A DNA stretch of 64,000 nt, taken from contig NC_052613.1 of assembly GCF_016545825.1 (NCBI RefSeq), positions 11,408,001 to 11,472,000 of the forward strand, read 5' to 3'. This DNA comes from Eucalyptus grandis (taxonomy: Eukaryota; Streptophyta; Magnoliopsida; Myrtales; Myrtaceae). The notes beneath the pieces were generated by a model. The model saw only the letters and a list, made by a program, of their open reading frames with translations. It searched no databases and was not told where the DNA came from. Position 1 is the first letter of the stretch. Every line of letters starts with the position of its first letter. Of this stretch, positions 11,219-24,263 are shown one piece after another. The position numbers were made by a program, and so were the translations under genes.

Positions 11219-11999
11219 GTGCTTTAAAATCTATGAATACTCACGGCTTACAATGAGTCTTTTGGATCACCTTATCACCAAAAACTACACAAATAACGTG
11301 GTATATTTCTATCTACGTTTAATTAATGGTTATATATTTTAAGGAGTGATTATATATTATCACTTTTCAATCTCATATATGAGCATCAAATCATTCAAGT
11401 GGTAACTAATCACTTGAAAGTATTAAGCACAATAATATGTAATGCATATGAATGAAACTACTTGCACGCAAAAAAATCATAAAATTCATGTCATCATGAT
11501 CAAGTTATATCGGAGCCCTAACAAAAGAAAATTAGAACATAATAGAAGAAGAAACGAAATTATAAATTTAACCAAACATCTTGAATAAAAAAACAAGAAT
11601 TATATCACCACTTCATCTTCTCTTCAAAATACTTGAAAAAATCCTACAACGATGAAAATGATTTGAAAATAAAAACCTTGTCCCCCTTCCTTCCCCCCCA
11701 AAAAAAAAAAAAAAAACTCTCAGTGTTATCCTATTTATGGGATACATTCAAGAATTCTAACACAAGACAATTGCTTCTTCTTTTTTTCACATAAAATCAG
11801 GTAATAAATCACAAAATCCTTAATTTGGTATCCATCTTCCAACGCTTTTTTTATTTAAATTTCTGAATCACACAATTTTCATTTCCTTCTTTTTGGCCTT
11901 TTTTCCTTATTTTCTCCGTATCTCATTACACACAATCAAGGAAAATTTGGGTAAATAGGAAGAAATCCAAATATTTTTAGAAAATATTGCATTATAAAG
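11219..11999. other. AT-rich noncoding stretch
   Basis: Stop-rich in all frames, with homopolymer runs (C then A near 11694-11716). No gene, RNA or clear repeat boundary is seen. Confidence 0.5.
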
Positions 12000-12720
12000 T
12001 ACCATTATTAGTGCCTAAAATTGAGGAAGTACCAACACTCTCCGGGGGTGTTCGTGCCGTGCCAAACACTCCGACACATGTCCAACACTTCCGACACCTG
12101 ATCAACTTTTTCAACACTCTTTGATCCTCAAGTCGGAATTCCAACAGCGAGTTTTCGACACATGACTATGACATCCAATGTCAATTTTAAAAATTTTCAA
12201 TAAATGATAGATCAAAATGTATCTATATGAAAAATAAAAATAAAAACAATAATAAAAATCATAAAAAGGGAAAGAAGAAAAATCTAGTACTATTTTCTCT
12301 TCGGGCTCTTACTTCTCGTGATACAAAATTCACCCCCAAGTTTCTTTTTTTCTCCTCTTCCGACATGTCTCGACACACTAGTCCAAAATGAGAATCGCTC
12401 ATTTTTTTCTTCAAGTTTTATGGATTATCATAATAGAGTTACATTTGTCAAATTAAAATAATTGATTATGGATTAATATTTTAAGTGTGAATTAATTTTA
12501 GGCCTTTTTAATTATTTATTTTTATTGAATTTGAATCAATTAATTTGATTGAAATAATTATAAAAATGATAATTTATTATGTATATATAAAATAATATAT
12601 TTAACATATAACGTGTCCTAACATGTCAAAAATATCTATTTTTTTAAAAAACGACGTGTCAACATGTCGTGTCGTGTTGTGTTGCATGTCGCGTGCCGGT
12701 GTCTATGCTACTTAACCTAA
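12000..12720. repeat. Probable degenerate DNA-transposon-like repeat
   Basis: The left part has many 'acac..ccgacac' words and the right part many 'gtgtcgtgtcg' words. The two ends (gaagtaccaacactc, and aagtagcatagacacc on the other strand) are loosely inverted. No target duplication or ORF was found, so family and limits are uncertain. Confidence 0.35.
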
Positions 12721-15700
12721 AATAGGTAGAATAGCTTTATTATTATAGAGTTATCAATTGGTATGTTCATCTAAGTGATCAAATATTTTTTGTTACCAAT
12801 TATGTGTCCCAAAGATTTTTCAAGTTGCTACATGATCATGCAATGATTTTTAGGTGATTATTATGATCCTAAAGCTTATCTTATACATGCTGAAAAGGTA
12901 TTTTAAAAAAAATCACTTTATTGAAAGTGCAGGAAGTAAACACTCAACTACTAAAATGCTTAAAGTAGAGTACAAGAAAAAAACTCAATAATTGTCAAGC
13001 AAGAATATACATTACTTTTTTCTAAGTCCCGAGACATAATCCTTGTGAAATACCAAGTTAGGTAAAGAATATTACATTGCCTTATTGTAAGCCTTAAAAC
13101 ATGAACCTCCGCAAGCTTGATGTCAGAGACAAAGCATAACTCCTAAATTTGAAGTAGATTCAGGTGGGCTTAACTTTTATTCATTTTATAAGGATGTTGA
13201 TACTAATCTAGTATAAGCTATTCATTTCTTAAGAAAGTGATAGTCTAATTTGATTTTTTTTTTATTTCTACCTTGACTTGCTAAATTCTAAGCTATTTTG
13301 ATTATTGGTTGCTATGTTTATTAACTAAGTTAGCATAATTAACACTAAGCTAATATAGTAAACCTAAATCTATTCATTGCCACTTGGAGATCTTGACACG
13401 CTGATCTTCAATTAATCATGTCATTTATTCATGAAATTACTTAACCCAAACATTAACAAGTTCATCCAATCAACCATTCCCCAAAAAAATCAAGTTTAAT
13501 TTGGGAATTTAACATCAATCATATGGTTCGACCAAAAAAAATTAAGTTAGAGGTTAATTAATTATAGCTATGTGACTATTAAGCCCCGCTTGAATAATCC
13601 TCAAGAATTAAGCTCTCATCCTCATCCTTAAGCTACCAACCGAAGGGTCATGCATCGCTAATCAAAATTAGGAGCAGTCAATTATAAATTAATCACAAAC
13701 AACATCAATTGAGTATGCTTCCACTTGACCAAAATGTCACCTTCTCTATTTTTATCCTTATTTCTGACTTTCTAAGTTTAATCCAATTAAAATTCTTGAA
13801 GAAGTTCAAATTGAGTAACTCCAAGTGTCAATTAAAGCTTAAAGTATCTATTTCAACTTTTGTTAAGGTCACTTTTTCCAATTACAAAAAAAGTAATTAA
13901 ACCCATCTGCTTTAGATTATGCCATGTTCCTACCCATCTATTGTAAATTCGGTAAAAATATCAAAAGAACCTCAAAAAACATCAAATTTTATGGAGAGAC
14001 GGCTCATTACACACTCTTCAACTTTCATTATTTGAACTTTGGTAGAAAAATCACTCCATATATGAGTAAAAATGCAATTTACCCCGAGAACTCAATCTAA
14101 AATAGTTTTTTAGGCCAATTCCGACGTTGACCTGATTTATTCAAATTGACCGACCTATTCCATAGAGAATTTTATAAAATTTTGGGTATTTGCAAGTCAA
14201 GATCCCATATGACTTTCATTTTTTGGCTTTTGTAAACAATCCTTAAAAGATCAATTATTTATAAAAACACATAAGATCAACACAGAGACTAGAATTCCAA
14301 GCCTAACACCCAATTTTTATGGTAACTTCATATTCAACTTTTACAATTCTAAATCTTCTTATCTTTAAATTTAAAGGTATGAATGTTAAATAAAATTCTC
14401 TAGAAGACAGTATCTTCATATTCTATATAGATTTTTCATAAAATTAAATAAGCACAATAAGGTCAAAACAGTTAAGATTTTTCAAAAATCATTTAAACAT
14501 TTAAACTCATTCAACACATGCTCTTAATATTCATCTAAGCTAAGGCCATCCTCAACTTAGCTACTATGAACATTAAAACTCATCTTCAAACACTCAGACT
14601 TCAATATTCGTCAACATTATTCAACAAATCTTAAGAACCAATCAATCAACTCAATTTAGTCCTAAGTGATCATTCGTGCAACATACAACAACCTAAGCTC
14701 AATTAACACTCAAATCATCATTGATTTTAATCCTAAAAGCTTTGGCTAGCATAAAATATGAAACTCTAAACTCACCTCAACATGTAATAGATTTTCAGTT
14801 TCATCAAGCAATCCTAAATATGTTATTTCATGTTGCTTTGATCAAATTCCATCCTATCCAAACTTAAAATTGATCATAAATTGAAGTTATTATTTCGATT
14901 TTACACTATGATCAACCTGGGTATCCTATGATAATACTTTGGAATTGATGGAACAACTTGAGATCCTACCTTGATTGGGCTCTTTGGCGAGGAACAACGA
15001 GAATTGACCAAATTGGAGGACCTTTGGCAACTATTGGAGGTGACAACCACCACAACAACTTTGGAGACACTTCACTAAAGTCGGTCGCAAGTCACAGCCA
15101 ACAGTGAGGAGTTGAAGATCATCCGGCGATTGGCGATTTTCCAGCAATGATGAAGATGTCAAGAGGGAGAGTTCAAAAGAGAAGAATATTTTGAAAGGAA
15201 ATTTTTTTGTCATCAGAAAGTTTATGAGAGTATTATTTTATATTAGGAAACTAGACCAAGGGGTTTGAGGGTACATTTGGTTTAGTATTTTGAAATCTCA
15301 TTAGGGAAATGCAAAGCTATTTAGCTTACTTTGGGCAAATGTAAAAGTCATTTGATAAACTACGTTTTGAGAAATAACTTAGAGAAAAATATCATTTGGT
15401 AAAAAACACATTTAAAAAGTCATTTGAAATAGTAATACTATTTTTAATTTTTTTTATTTTTTTAAATTGAAAAATTATATATGCAATTTTTCAAATATAA
15501 TTATTAACAGTAATGCAAAAAAATAAATATATATAATTTTAAAAATACCAAACACTTCTTCGATATGGTCACTAGTAAGTCGATCTAGCGTTGGCAGCCA
15601 TTGGTCAAGGTCGCCGAGGTCGAAGGACCTCCGGTGAGGGTCACACGACCATGGCAAAGGTTGCCAAAGGTCGCCCAACGAATGGCCACCGACACTAGAT

Positions 15701-16640
15701 CTCACTCACCAGTGGCCATAGCCCTTTGTCGGACCAGAAAGTGTTTGGTCCTTCTATAATTAAAATAAAATGAGGGACAAAATGGAAATTTTGAAGAATT
15801 TGTAAGGGTAGTTTTGGAAGAAAATGAGTTTAGCATTTGATCAAATGTTGAAAGCCTAATACTAATCCCTACTAGCATTGAACTTTCAGCTTTCTCAATG
15901 CTGGCTTTCACTTGAAAGCTCATTCAAAATGATTGTCAAACGGTTTAGTATTTCCCCAATGGACTTTTGAGGCCTAAAAACCCTTGGGAATATTGAATCA
16001 AATGCACCCTAAGAGAGAAAATTTGGAGGGAAGTTTTCAAATTAAGAATTAATCCTAGTTGTACAACTCAACGCTATATTTTTAATGAGCAAATAAGCTT
16101 GTGATTGACTCTTGCAAATGCACATGGATAGGTGACATGGCACTATAAAGCTAGAATTAGGTGAAAATGAACGGCGATAATTAGGCTCTCGAGGATTTAT
16201 GACATGGAATTAAAATTTTGATAATTTGAGAAAATGACATTTTTGCAATTTGGGAGAAAGGATCCAACCATTGATCTATGTGCTGGAATTATTGAATTTT
16301 GGGTTAATTTGGTTGCCTCGGACCAACCTTGGTCAAATCGGGTTAATCAGGTTGACCCAAGACTTCCCAGTGATTCCATCCCTCTTTAAACTACCTTGTA
16401 AGCTCAGTCATCTCCAGTTGTTCAGCCCATTGAGCCGATTGGACTTGGCCCGACCCCGTTGATCTCGATGTGTCGTTTCATGTTCACTTCCTCAAATTAT
16501 CATAATTGTGCCCAAAGTGATATTGAAATTAAATCAACCTGGCCTAATGGGATTAAGAAAAGTTAAGCATAGCCCTACACTCACATTCGGCCAACTCGTT
16601 TGAACTCAAAATCTTGAGATTGGATTGAAATCTCGAATTA
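12721..16640. repeat. Noncoding, probably decayed long-LTR sequence
   Basis: No coding capacity is visible over nearly 4 kb. Short passages resemble the long LTR-like insert at 43632-46719 in order and wording, for example 'taatattacattgcc' plus a 'cctccg(c)aagc' phrase near 13065-13115. Ends and target duplication were not found. A separate MITE-like element is nested at 15268-16010. Confidence 0.3.
15268..16010. mobile_element. MITE-like element with 22-bp imperfect inverted ends
   Basis: The left end reads AGGGTACATTTGGTTTAGTATT. The reverse complement of the right end reads AGGGTGCATTTGATTCAATATT, about 18 of 22 matching. The centre is GC-rich with a 'ggtcgcc(g)aggtcg' style. No transposase is encoded and no clear target duplication was found, so the superfamily is left open. 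Confidence 0.65.
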
Positions 16641-16739
16641 TTATAGTCCCCAAATTAAATGCCCAAAAAGCACTAAGATCTAAATAAGTACGTCATCGTT
16701 TATTTAAGAAAGTGCTCCAATTACGCAAATGAAGTAACA

Positions 16740-17830
16740 AGTAGAGAGGATTGAGATGAATGCATGTAGACTTACGGTGGTTTGGTTTGGAATAAGCCTA
16801 TATCCACTCTTCAAAACCAACGACCACCAACAAAGCTAGAATTTATTAGCAGTTCTTGAGATTTTATAGATGTAGATAGTGTTGCTTCTACTCAAAGCTG
16901 GTCGATCATATTACCAAGTATACACGCACTATAACAACACTTGTGCACTTATCAAAAGATTAACAATTAGTGTATAACCAAATTAGTCTATTAGGAAGTG
17001 TGTAAGTATCCTTGTAATTCTCATAGCTCGTCTTTATATACATTGGCTTACATAGATCCCTTTTATAATCATCGATCTTCAAATTGACTGTTTAATAGCC
17101 TTTAAGATAATTGATATAGTTGTTGTAGATTGTAATAAAATCACCAAAGATTTGATTGCCCATACAATTTGATCGTCCTAATGTCTTGCCATTTCCAAGA
17201 AAAGAGTCCAAATTAGGAAAATAATCCTTATCCAACAGTCTGATGATTAAAATATCGAATTCTCTTTAAAGAAAAAATCCGTAATTCCATATTTGTGATT
17301 GACTATTAGATTCCTTTAAATGTGTAATAACGGTCAAAGAATGTTTGGGTCTTCATTATGTCACTTGTCCGTTAGCAATTCTCAGTTTGATATAAGTCGT
17401 AGCTTCTATTAACTTTATATGGTTCTACCCAATGATCCAGTTGACAATTGTTTTGCCTATCAAACACCATCGATTTTTTCAAGCACGTACGTGGATTAGA
17501 CGTCCACGAATCTGTTCCTGTATTGGTTTTTCCAAGTTCTCTCAGACTTCTCACTCTCTCTGACTTGTTCACCCTTAAGGTCTTTTCAATCTTTCAAGTT
17601 CTTTTACCTAGCACCTAGGATAGTTTCAATGGTGTTGAGTCATCAATAGTCACTTGAACAAAAACAACACTTGCATCCATCAAATCACAAATCATACGAG
17701 ACTATTTGTCAATATTAAAATCTTCGGATTTTTTCTTAACAAAGGTTTATATGTCAAAAAGTCAAGATAGAGTAGACTTTTGTATTGCTCTTAAGTCTGG
17801 GTTCCCCAACAGTTAATTATAATGGTAAAC
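16740..17830. repeat. Possible solo LTR or LTR fragment, related to 29711-30637
   Basis: The segment holds 'acggtggtttggtttggaataagcctatatccactcttc', which parallels 'tagtggttcggcttaatccaagcctacgtccactcttcc' near 29876. Such a phrase is common in plant LTR retrotransposon LTRs. No primer site, ORF or target duplication is visible, and the ends are rough. Confidence 0.35.
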
Positions 17831-18425
17831 AATTGGGTTGTTCAACCTAGCAACCCGTCTTACCTAATCAATGCACATTGGAACCAGATCGGTTCTCGAT
17901 TCCAAAAATTAAGTTGCGATTTTTGGATCTATTTGATTTTTTAGCCGATCTTCAACCCTAGATTATCTCTCAAAGATCAGTTTTCTTGTCACTCCATTCT
18001 CAATTTTCTCACTTCTCGCTCCATTCTTCTTCTCTTTCTCTCTAAGCTCCCTCTTTTTCAAATTCCCATCGAAAGGCCCCCATTTTAATGATCTTAAAGC
18101 TTCGATTTTCTCTCAACCCATCAATTCAAGAACGTACTTGAATCAACCCACTATTTTGCAACGAATGATCAAGATTTCTACTTCAAAAGCTTAATTAAGT
18201 CTGGACACTCAATCCCATTCATCCCTGGAGGTTTGTTCCTTAATGACCCCCTCCCTTCGTGTTTGGTTGTTGTTCTAAAAATCGATCTTTTAAAGAATTG
18301 GCGATGAGTTTTCAAAGGAGACCGAATTATGATAAGAGTAAATGCGAGAGGACAATTTGGGAAGGGGTGTTTCTGTCTGTAAGTCTGTTGACGAAGGGAA
18401 ATGAGGGAGAAAACGGGTATTTTAG
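17831..18425. other. Noncoding stretch
   Basis: Stop-rich, with a C/T-rich part around 17990-18060. No supported gene; an open stretch at 18178-18495 on the minus strand has no recognisable domain and runs into the TRIM-like element. Confidence 0.45.
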
Positions 18426-18834
18426 TTAGAAATATTAATGTAGAAGGGAGAAATTGTGTATCTTTCAATATATAGAAAAGAGTATATGGAGACATAGACA
18501 GTGAAAATCAAAGAAAATTAAATCAGATATGTATAATTAAAATAAATATAAAAATCAGATGAAATATCTTAAATAAATCTAAGAGATATCTAAATATCCT
18601 AAATTGCTAACATCCCCATTAAATGCAAGTTGAGTTAAAACAAATCAACTTGAGTATGAAAAATAATCTAAATAATGTCGCAAAAATCTTCAATTAAAAT
18701 AAACTCAAGAAATCTGAGATGAGGTGGCGCGTTATGCCACATGTGATGGCTTCAAGCTTAAGTCGAATAGAAGATTTTAATATGTTGCTAATGTGAAAGC
18801 TATGAGTCTGGTGATGGTGTTAGCTTCTCAAAAT

Positions 18835-19400
18835 GACAAGTGAAAAGTCGAGAATCGGAGGCATTGGAGTCAAATAGCATGCGCCCTTTGCAGTCAACTT
18901 TGTTTCCGGTACAGTAACTTAAAAAACGTGGCCGATACAACTGATGTAGCTACAACAAGCAAAATAAGCCAACCACTACTAAGCAAAGTTTACTTGCAAA
19001 GACACACCTCCGTTGCATCAAAAAATACCCTTGAGAAAAAGAAAAACTTGACTTGGCGACATGTTGCCAACATCATAACACAACGCCATGGCAATGTCGA
19101 CAAAGCTTCTTGGAACGACAGGTGAAAAGTCAAGAATCAAAGGAATTGGAGCCAAACAGCATGCATCCTTTGCAATCAACTTTGCTGCCAAGACAGTAAC
19201 TTAACAAATGTAGCCCATATGACTGACATAGCTACAACAAGCAAAATAAGCCAAGCACCGCTAAGAAAAGTTTCTTGTGCAAAGATGCATCTTCATGGCA
19301 TAAAAAATATCTTCAAGAAAAAGAAAAAGTCAACTTGACGATGCGTCGCTAACGTCATAACACAACCAGCATGGCAGTTACTCAAACAAGAAGAAGTCAC
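18835..19400. repeat. 282-bp tandem duplication inside the TRIM-like element
   Basis: Two copies start at about 18835 and 19117 ('gacaagtgaaaagtcgagaatc' and 'gacaggtgaaaagtcaagaatc'). They stay alignable through 'gctacaacaagcaaaataagcc' to 'ataacacaac'. They are diverged by many substitutions and encode nothing recognisable. Confidence 0.8.
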
Positions 19401-19456
19401 TCAAATGTACACTGACGAGCGGTGAGGATGTAACTAGGGTTACCTCAAGGAGGTTA

Positions 19457-19468
19457 GCTCTAATACCA
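19457..19468 (-). other. Primer binding site, initiator Met-tRNA type
   Basis: On the minus strand this reads TGGTATTAGAGC and sits two bases inside the 19471-19671 terminal repeat, where a plant retrotransposon primer binding site is expected. Confidence 0.6.
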
Positions 19469-19671
19469 AGTTAGAAATAATCATGCATAAGGAAGAAATA
19501 GTGTATATTTTGATATATAAAAAGAGTATAAAGAGAGCCTATTTATAGACATAAACAGAGAAAATCAAAGAAAATTAAATCAAATATGTATAACCAAAAT
19601 AGATATGGTAAATTAGAGGAAATATACTAGACATCTGTAAGAGATATCCTAATATTCTAATATTGCTAATG

Positions 19672-21874
19672 GTTGAATATGCAAAGCTCTCGAGGAATAA
19701 AAATGGAGAGGAAGCTAAAGAAATCGAAGCAGAGGAGAATGATAAGGGGAAGGTGAAGGGATCAGGTGCATCGAAAACCACGAAGCATCTGTGGGCTGGA
19801 GCTATTGCTGCAATGGTCTCGAAGTCTCTTTATCCCTCTCTTTAATTTTTTTTCTGTATAAACCAAAAAAAAAAAAAAAAAAAATTGGTAGGTTCAGGTT
19901 CTGCCCTAGGACCGGCAAATTCGGTTCAAAGTTGGATCCAAATTCCAAAATTTGGGACCGCCCTAACAAAGTGACTCTAGAAAACCGATCACGCCTAGTC
20001 TATTGCACTCTACTCATTAACAAAAGAACCAACGGAATCTCTCACAAATAGGTGTTTGGGACACAAGGGCTTGAAATAAATTTCCTAAAAGTACTCACGA
20101 GGGTCCCGACCCCACTCAAATCAAAATTCACATAAGATCTAGGTTAAAAGAGATGTTTTTGCCACAAAACTGCATATTCGATATTCCTGTCAATTTGACG
20201 GCTTATTCCTGGGCAGGAGTCCTTTCGCATCGTGGCTATTATGGTCCTCCTTGTCTTGACGCCCAATTTTGATGGCAGAGGTGCACATCACCAATGATAG
20301 AATTTCATCTCGGCGGCCGAAAGCCTTGTCTATCCTATTGGAAAAGTGCAATTTGGAATCCGAAAAAGAAATCAAATCCGGCGGACTGTAAAAGAAAACC
20401 AAAAGAGCCGAAATTCAAGCCCACGGTCCGGATAATTTGGGCTCGTAAAGGCCTGAAAACTTAACGCCTAGAAACTCATCATGTCCCCCAAGACTGATGC
20501 TCAATTGGATTTGAGATGCCAACTTCTTTTTCTTCCCTCTTTCCGTCTCTTTTGGCCTACGTTTTTTATGATGAGGATCACCAAAGAGCTACCTTCCATA
20601 GGAAACTTAAACACTCTCAAAGCTGATCGGCCATCACGTCACAATAATGGGGCAGTTGACCTGTAGGGGAGGTGGCATTATGAGATCCAACCACACTTAA
20701 GTGAGGACGTTGTTGGAGTACCCGATCCATGCAAATGTGACATTCATGTCAACGCATTTACATTGATTCTGCTCGCAGCGACTTGACTGTTGTCACTTGA
20801 TGTCTCGAGCTTTGACATCCATTGCTGAGCAATTTAGAGATGAGACCCCTTGCCCTATATGCTTTCATTGAATTTTAAGCAGTAATATCAAGTGTAAATT
20901 AATATTATTAGAACTCTCGAAATAGCACTATCATGATACATTTATTTCAAATTAATTTTTATCTCACGAAAAAAAAATCTCAAACCAGTGTCATTGACCC
21001 ACATCTACTTGGCATCTAATGTGGAAGGTATCTTTGGATCTAAGGTACTAGTGTGGGATTTTTTGCAAGACGAAAATCAATTTGAGGTAAATATGAAATT
21101 GGGGTATCAGTCTGGAATTTTAATAGTCCTATTCCTCCAAATTTTGAGGAGAGAAAAAGGAAAATGTTCTAAATATTGAGTGCATGTACTTCCGAAGTTA
21201 TGTGTTAGGTCACAAAAAAGCCCTAATAGCCAGTGGAAAGAGAAGGTAACAAAGAATTGAAAATCGAGCTCATTATAATTGTTGGACTCAATTGCAACTC
21301 AAAGAACTAAACTTATTCGATTTTGTGAATTAACCCGATGATTAGTTGCTCTTTATTTTAGATATTCGATGCAGGATATTCTTTATGTAATTATACCCAT
21401 ACAAGAGGAATCAGAATCACAAAAAAGCCGCTAGGTCATGCTTTCACGGTTCAATATAAGCCCCACATACTCAACCTGCAAAAGTAGCAATTCTAATCAA
21501 CTATGTAAAAGTAGGGCCCAAATCAAGATCTTTTCAAGAGAGAGAACACTTGGGACCCTCCCTCCCTCCCTGAAATCTTATGTAGGATTTATTTTGTGAA
21601 CTTAGGAGTGCTCTGTCCAAACTCCTATTATAATCTCATCTGGGACAACTACATCGTATATAGTATTTACTTATTTTTTTTATGTGTCGTCGTGTGAATC
21701 TCTATCTATGTGTCTTTTGTGTGGCAGACAATTTCAGCAATTTTTACGGGAGGGCCCGTACATTGGGCTTTCTGCTATTGAACAACTTGCCATATACCAT
21801 ACAAAGATATATGCTTCCCAAGGATAAAGAAAGGAGCACCCATAATTTACCTCTTACAAGTTGAAGGCCCACTA

Positions 21875-21907
<33 letters not shown>

Positions 21908-22093
21908 ACAGAATATTATGGATGATGATAATTCTCATGCTCTTTTGGATCAAAGACCTTATCTATTCCACAAAACTACAAAGAAACAAAAAAATGGCAA
22001 CTGGCAATGTCACATGCCACAGTGCAAAGAACAAGCGCCAACAGATGAAATTGACACAATGGGAAGTACTTGACTGAACAAATTTCTGCTGAG
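19672..22093. other. Noncoding stretch with homopolymers and a dispersed repeat
   Basis: No gene is supported. There is a 21-A run near 19865, a ~29-bp A run at 21877-21905, and a repeat at about 21375-21650 related to 3770-4110. The part near 19885-19970 has the 'ggttcaggttctg' wording seen in other dispersed repeats of this window. Confidence 0.5.
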
Positions 22094-24108
22094 CTAATGG
22101 TTGATTAAGTACAGTTGATCATACGGCGAAGCGCGGGTTACCAGCGAGAGCGCTAGCAGCAACGCGATTAAGAAAAAGACGAGCGATGGGAGAGCGCGCA
22201 ATGACGAGCTCTCGGAGATCTCCGACGAATCCACCGCCAAGGGCATCCCGTCGCTGTTGAGCGTGCACGACTGAGGGTGGGAGGAGCTCTCCTCGGCCAT
22301 CATGAGGGCTCGTAAGACCGCGGAGACGGTGTGGATGTAGGCGGTCCGGTTCTTGGCGAGGAGCCACGTGAGACCCATCAGCTGGCAATCCTTGTTGCGC
22401 ATCTTGGTGGTCCTCTCCTCCTCCAGTTTGCTTGAGTCTGAAGTGTTCCTGTTGAGCTGCAAACAGGAGATGGCGCTGATTGGACTCCAAAGGAGAATTG
22501 TTTGGTGAATCGAGGATTAAATACTCCAACTAAGTAGGTGCGACATCGAAATCAGAGTCAATTCCATGCCTCACTTGAGGCCTCTCTAACAGACAAAAGA
22601 AACATTTGCCGAAACGGGTCGCTTAAAATAAACAAATCTTGACCAATCGACTGAAGCTGATAGAAAAAGAAGCTATTAAGGAGACAACACTTAGGCTTCA
22701 AGCTATGACAGAGACGCATTCGAAGCCCTACTTTTGTTTGCTCTTTTAGTCCTTTCCCTTCACAATTACGCTTGAACAGAAATTGCATTGTCGATCCAAC
22801 TTTGCAAGAGATGCAAGATTAATAAGATCTTAAGCATGAGGTTCCCAAAACGCCTATCAATGTCAGAATTAGCAATTCATGAGCGACAATGTTCTGAAGC
22901 AGAGTCATCCATGTGCTTTCTATACCAGCACAGATTGAGATCAAAACAGACCAAAAAGCATAGAAGTCTTCGGCAACATGCTATTTTGATTCATTTCTTG
23001 GTCATGGTCATTGAGGCAAAATGCTTTCACTACTCGACCTTCTCTAGTTTCTTTACTACTCATTTCTTCAAATGAGGCTTGAGAAGTAACGTCTTAAAGC
23101 ATATTCAAGATCACATTTTCTTAAAGCATATTCAAGATCACATTTTCGGACAATCCCGGAAAACGATTTTGAGCAATTAGCCTATTGTAACATGCCTAGA
23201 GTCCAACCAGACTCAAGTACTAACTCAGCAAGCTCTATACATTCTTGCATGGTGCCCCTCTCAGGCTCTCAGCACCTAAATTGCAGAAGATAAAGAGAAA
23301 AGAAGGGAACTTTACCAACCCCAGTCGCATTCCAGACATACCCACCAATCGAAATCGAAATTGCAGCAGCAAGAAAACCGCAGAATCGTGCGCTAAATTA
23401 GCAAGAATTTGAGACTCTGCTGAAATGACTGACCTGGTGGAGACCCTTCAGGCACTTGGAGCACCCGCCGAGACCCGGAAACCCGTTCCCACTCCGGCAG
23501 TCTCGCTCCAGCCTCCTTACGCTCTCGTCCCCGACCAGCTTCCCCCGCCGGTTCACCGAGAACGCCGCGGGGCAGCTCATGGGGTGCAGCCTTATGCCGC
23601 AGTAGCAGTACACGACGTCGCACGTCTCGTTCGGCCGCGCCAGCGCCACCCCTCTCTCCCTGAACGCCTTCCCGAGCCCGTCCACGCACGTCTCCGAGTC
23701 GTCCGGCAGCAGCGGCATGTCGTACGCCGGCGTCCGGCCCCCGGCCCCTCCGCCGGCGGCGCCGGCTGCTGCGGCGGCGCTGCCCAGGGCGGTGGAGGAG
23801 TAGGCGGAGTAGAGCCACGCGGCCAGCACGGGGCAGCACCGGGTGCGCTGGAGGTCCCCCCACGAGCCGCCGCCGCCGCAAGCGGACCGGACGCCGCGGA
23901 AGAGCTCGTCGGGGAGGTCCAGGGGGCAGCCCGCGGCGGCGGACTGCTCCGGGAAGGCGGGGATGGTGGCGGCCGGTGATGGGTTCACATGGAGTGGCTG
24001 GACAATGGCCGGCTCCGGCTCCGGGTGGTCCGCGGTGGAGAGAGCCGGCGAGAGAACGGTGAGGAGGAGGAGGAGGATCGAGATCAAGAATGGTGGGTGG
24101 AGGGACAT
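22094..24108 (-). CDS. Predicted GPI-anchored SPARK-type protein (At4g28100-like)
   Basis: Two exons, 23434-24108 and 22094-22456, join across a 977-bp GT-AG intron at a codon boundary and predict 345 residues. I chose the ATG at 24108, not the in-frame ATG at 24363, because it starts directly with a signal peptide (residues 1-24, LISILLLLLTVLSPALS). A Pro-rich segment follows. Then comes a Cys-rich domain (about 60-225) with CPLDLPDELF, TRCCPVLAAWLYSAYSS, NETCDVVYCYCGIRLHPMSC and GCSKCLKGL, which resembles the plant SPARK extracellular domain. The C-terminus has Ser-rich sequence and a hydrophobic stretch (LPSLVFFLIALLLALSLV), typical of a GPI-attachment signal. The 15-residue tail beyond it is longer than usual. 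Exon 1 is GC-rich and has an Ala/Gly run near residue 110-130. The location is inferred to be the outer plasma membrane; the function is unknown. Confidence 0.82.
23093..23146. repeat. Perfect 27-bp tandem duplication in the intron
   Basis: The 27-bp word starting 'cttaaagcatattcaag' occurs twice in direct succession (23093-23119 and 23120-23146), inside the intron of the SPARK-type gene. Confidence 0.9.
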
Positions 24109-24263
24109 TGGTAGAGAGAGAAAAAGAAGAGAGAGAAAGAGAGGAGGAAGGAATGAGGAGGAGGGATGAAGGAGAGCTTCAATGGGGTCTTTTGCTTTTT
24201 TGTGTGCAAAGGAGAGAGGGACGATGATGAGTGTAAATTGATGAAAGGTGGTCGAAAAAAAAG

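Larger units (their letters stand above)
18426..19671 (-). mobile_element. TRIM-like miniature LTR retrotransposon
   Basis: Two diverged direct repeats of about 190-200 bp (18426-18612 and 19471-19671) flank about 0.85 kb of noncoding DNA. Just inside the second repeat lies gctctaatacca. Its reverse complement, TGGTATTAGAGC, matches the common initiator-tRNA-Met primer site TGGTATCAGAGC with one change. The element therefore reads on the minus strand. On that strand the 18612 end begins TGTTAGCAA, a TG start as expected. The small size, short LTRs and absence of coding capacity fit a TRIM. No target duplication was found. Confidence 0.65.

Noticed and set aside
22788..23075. A 95-residue open stretch on the + strand
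   Set aside because: Lies antisense within the intron of the SPARK-type gene, with no domain and no splice or homology support.
23425..23979. A 184-residue Pro/Arg/Gly-rich open stretch on the + strand
   Set aside because: Antisense shadow of the GC-rich exon 1 of the SPARK-type gene.
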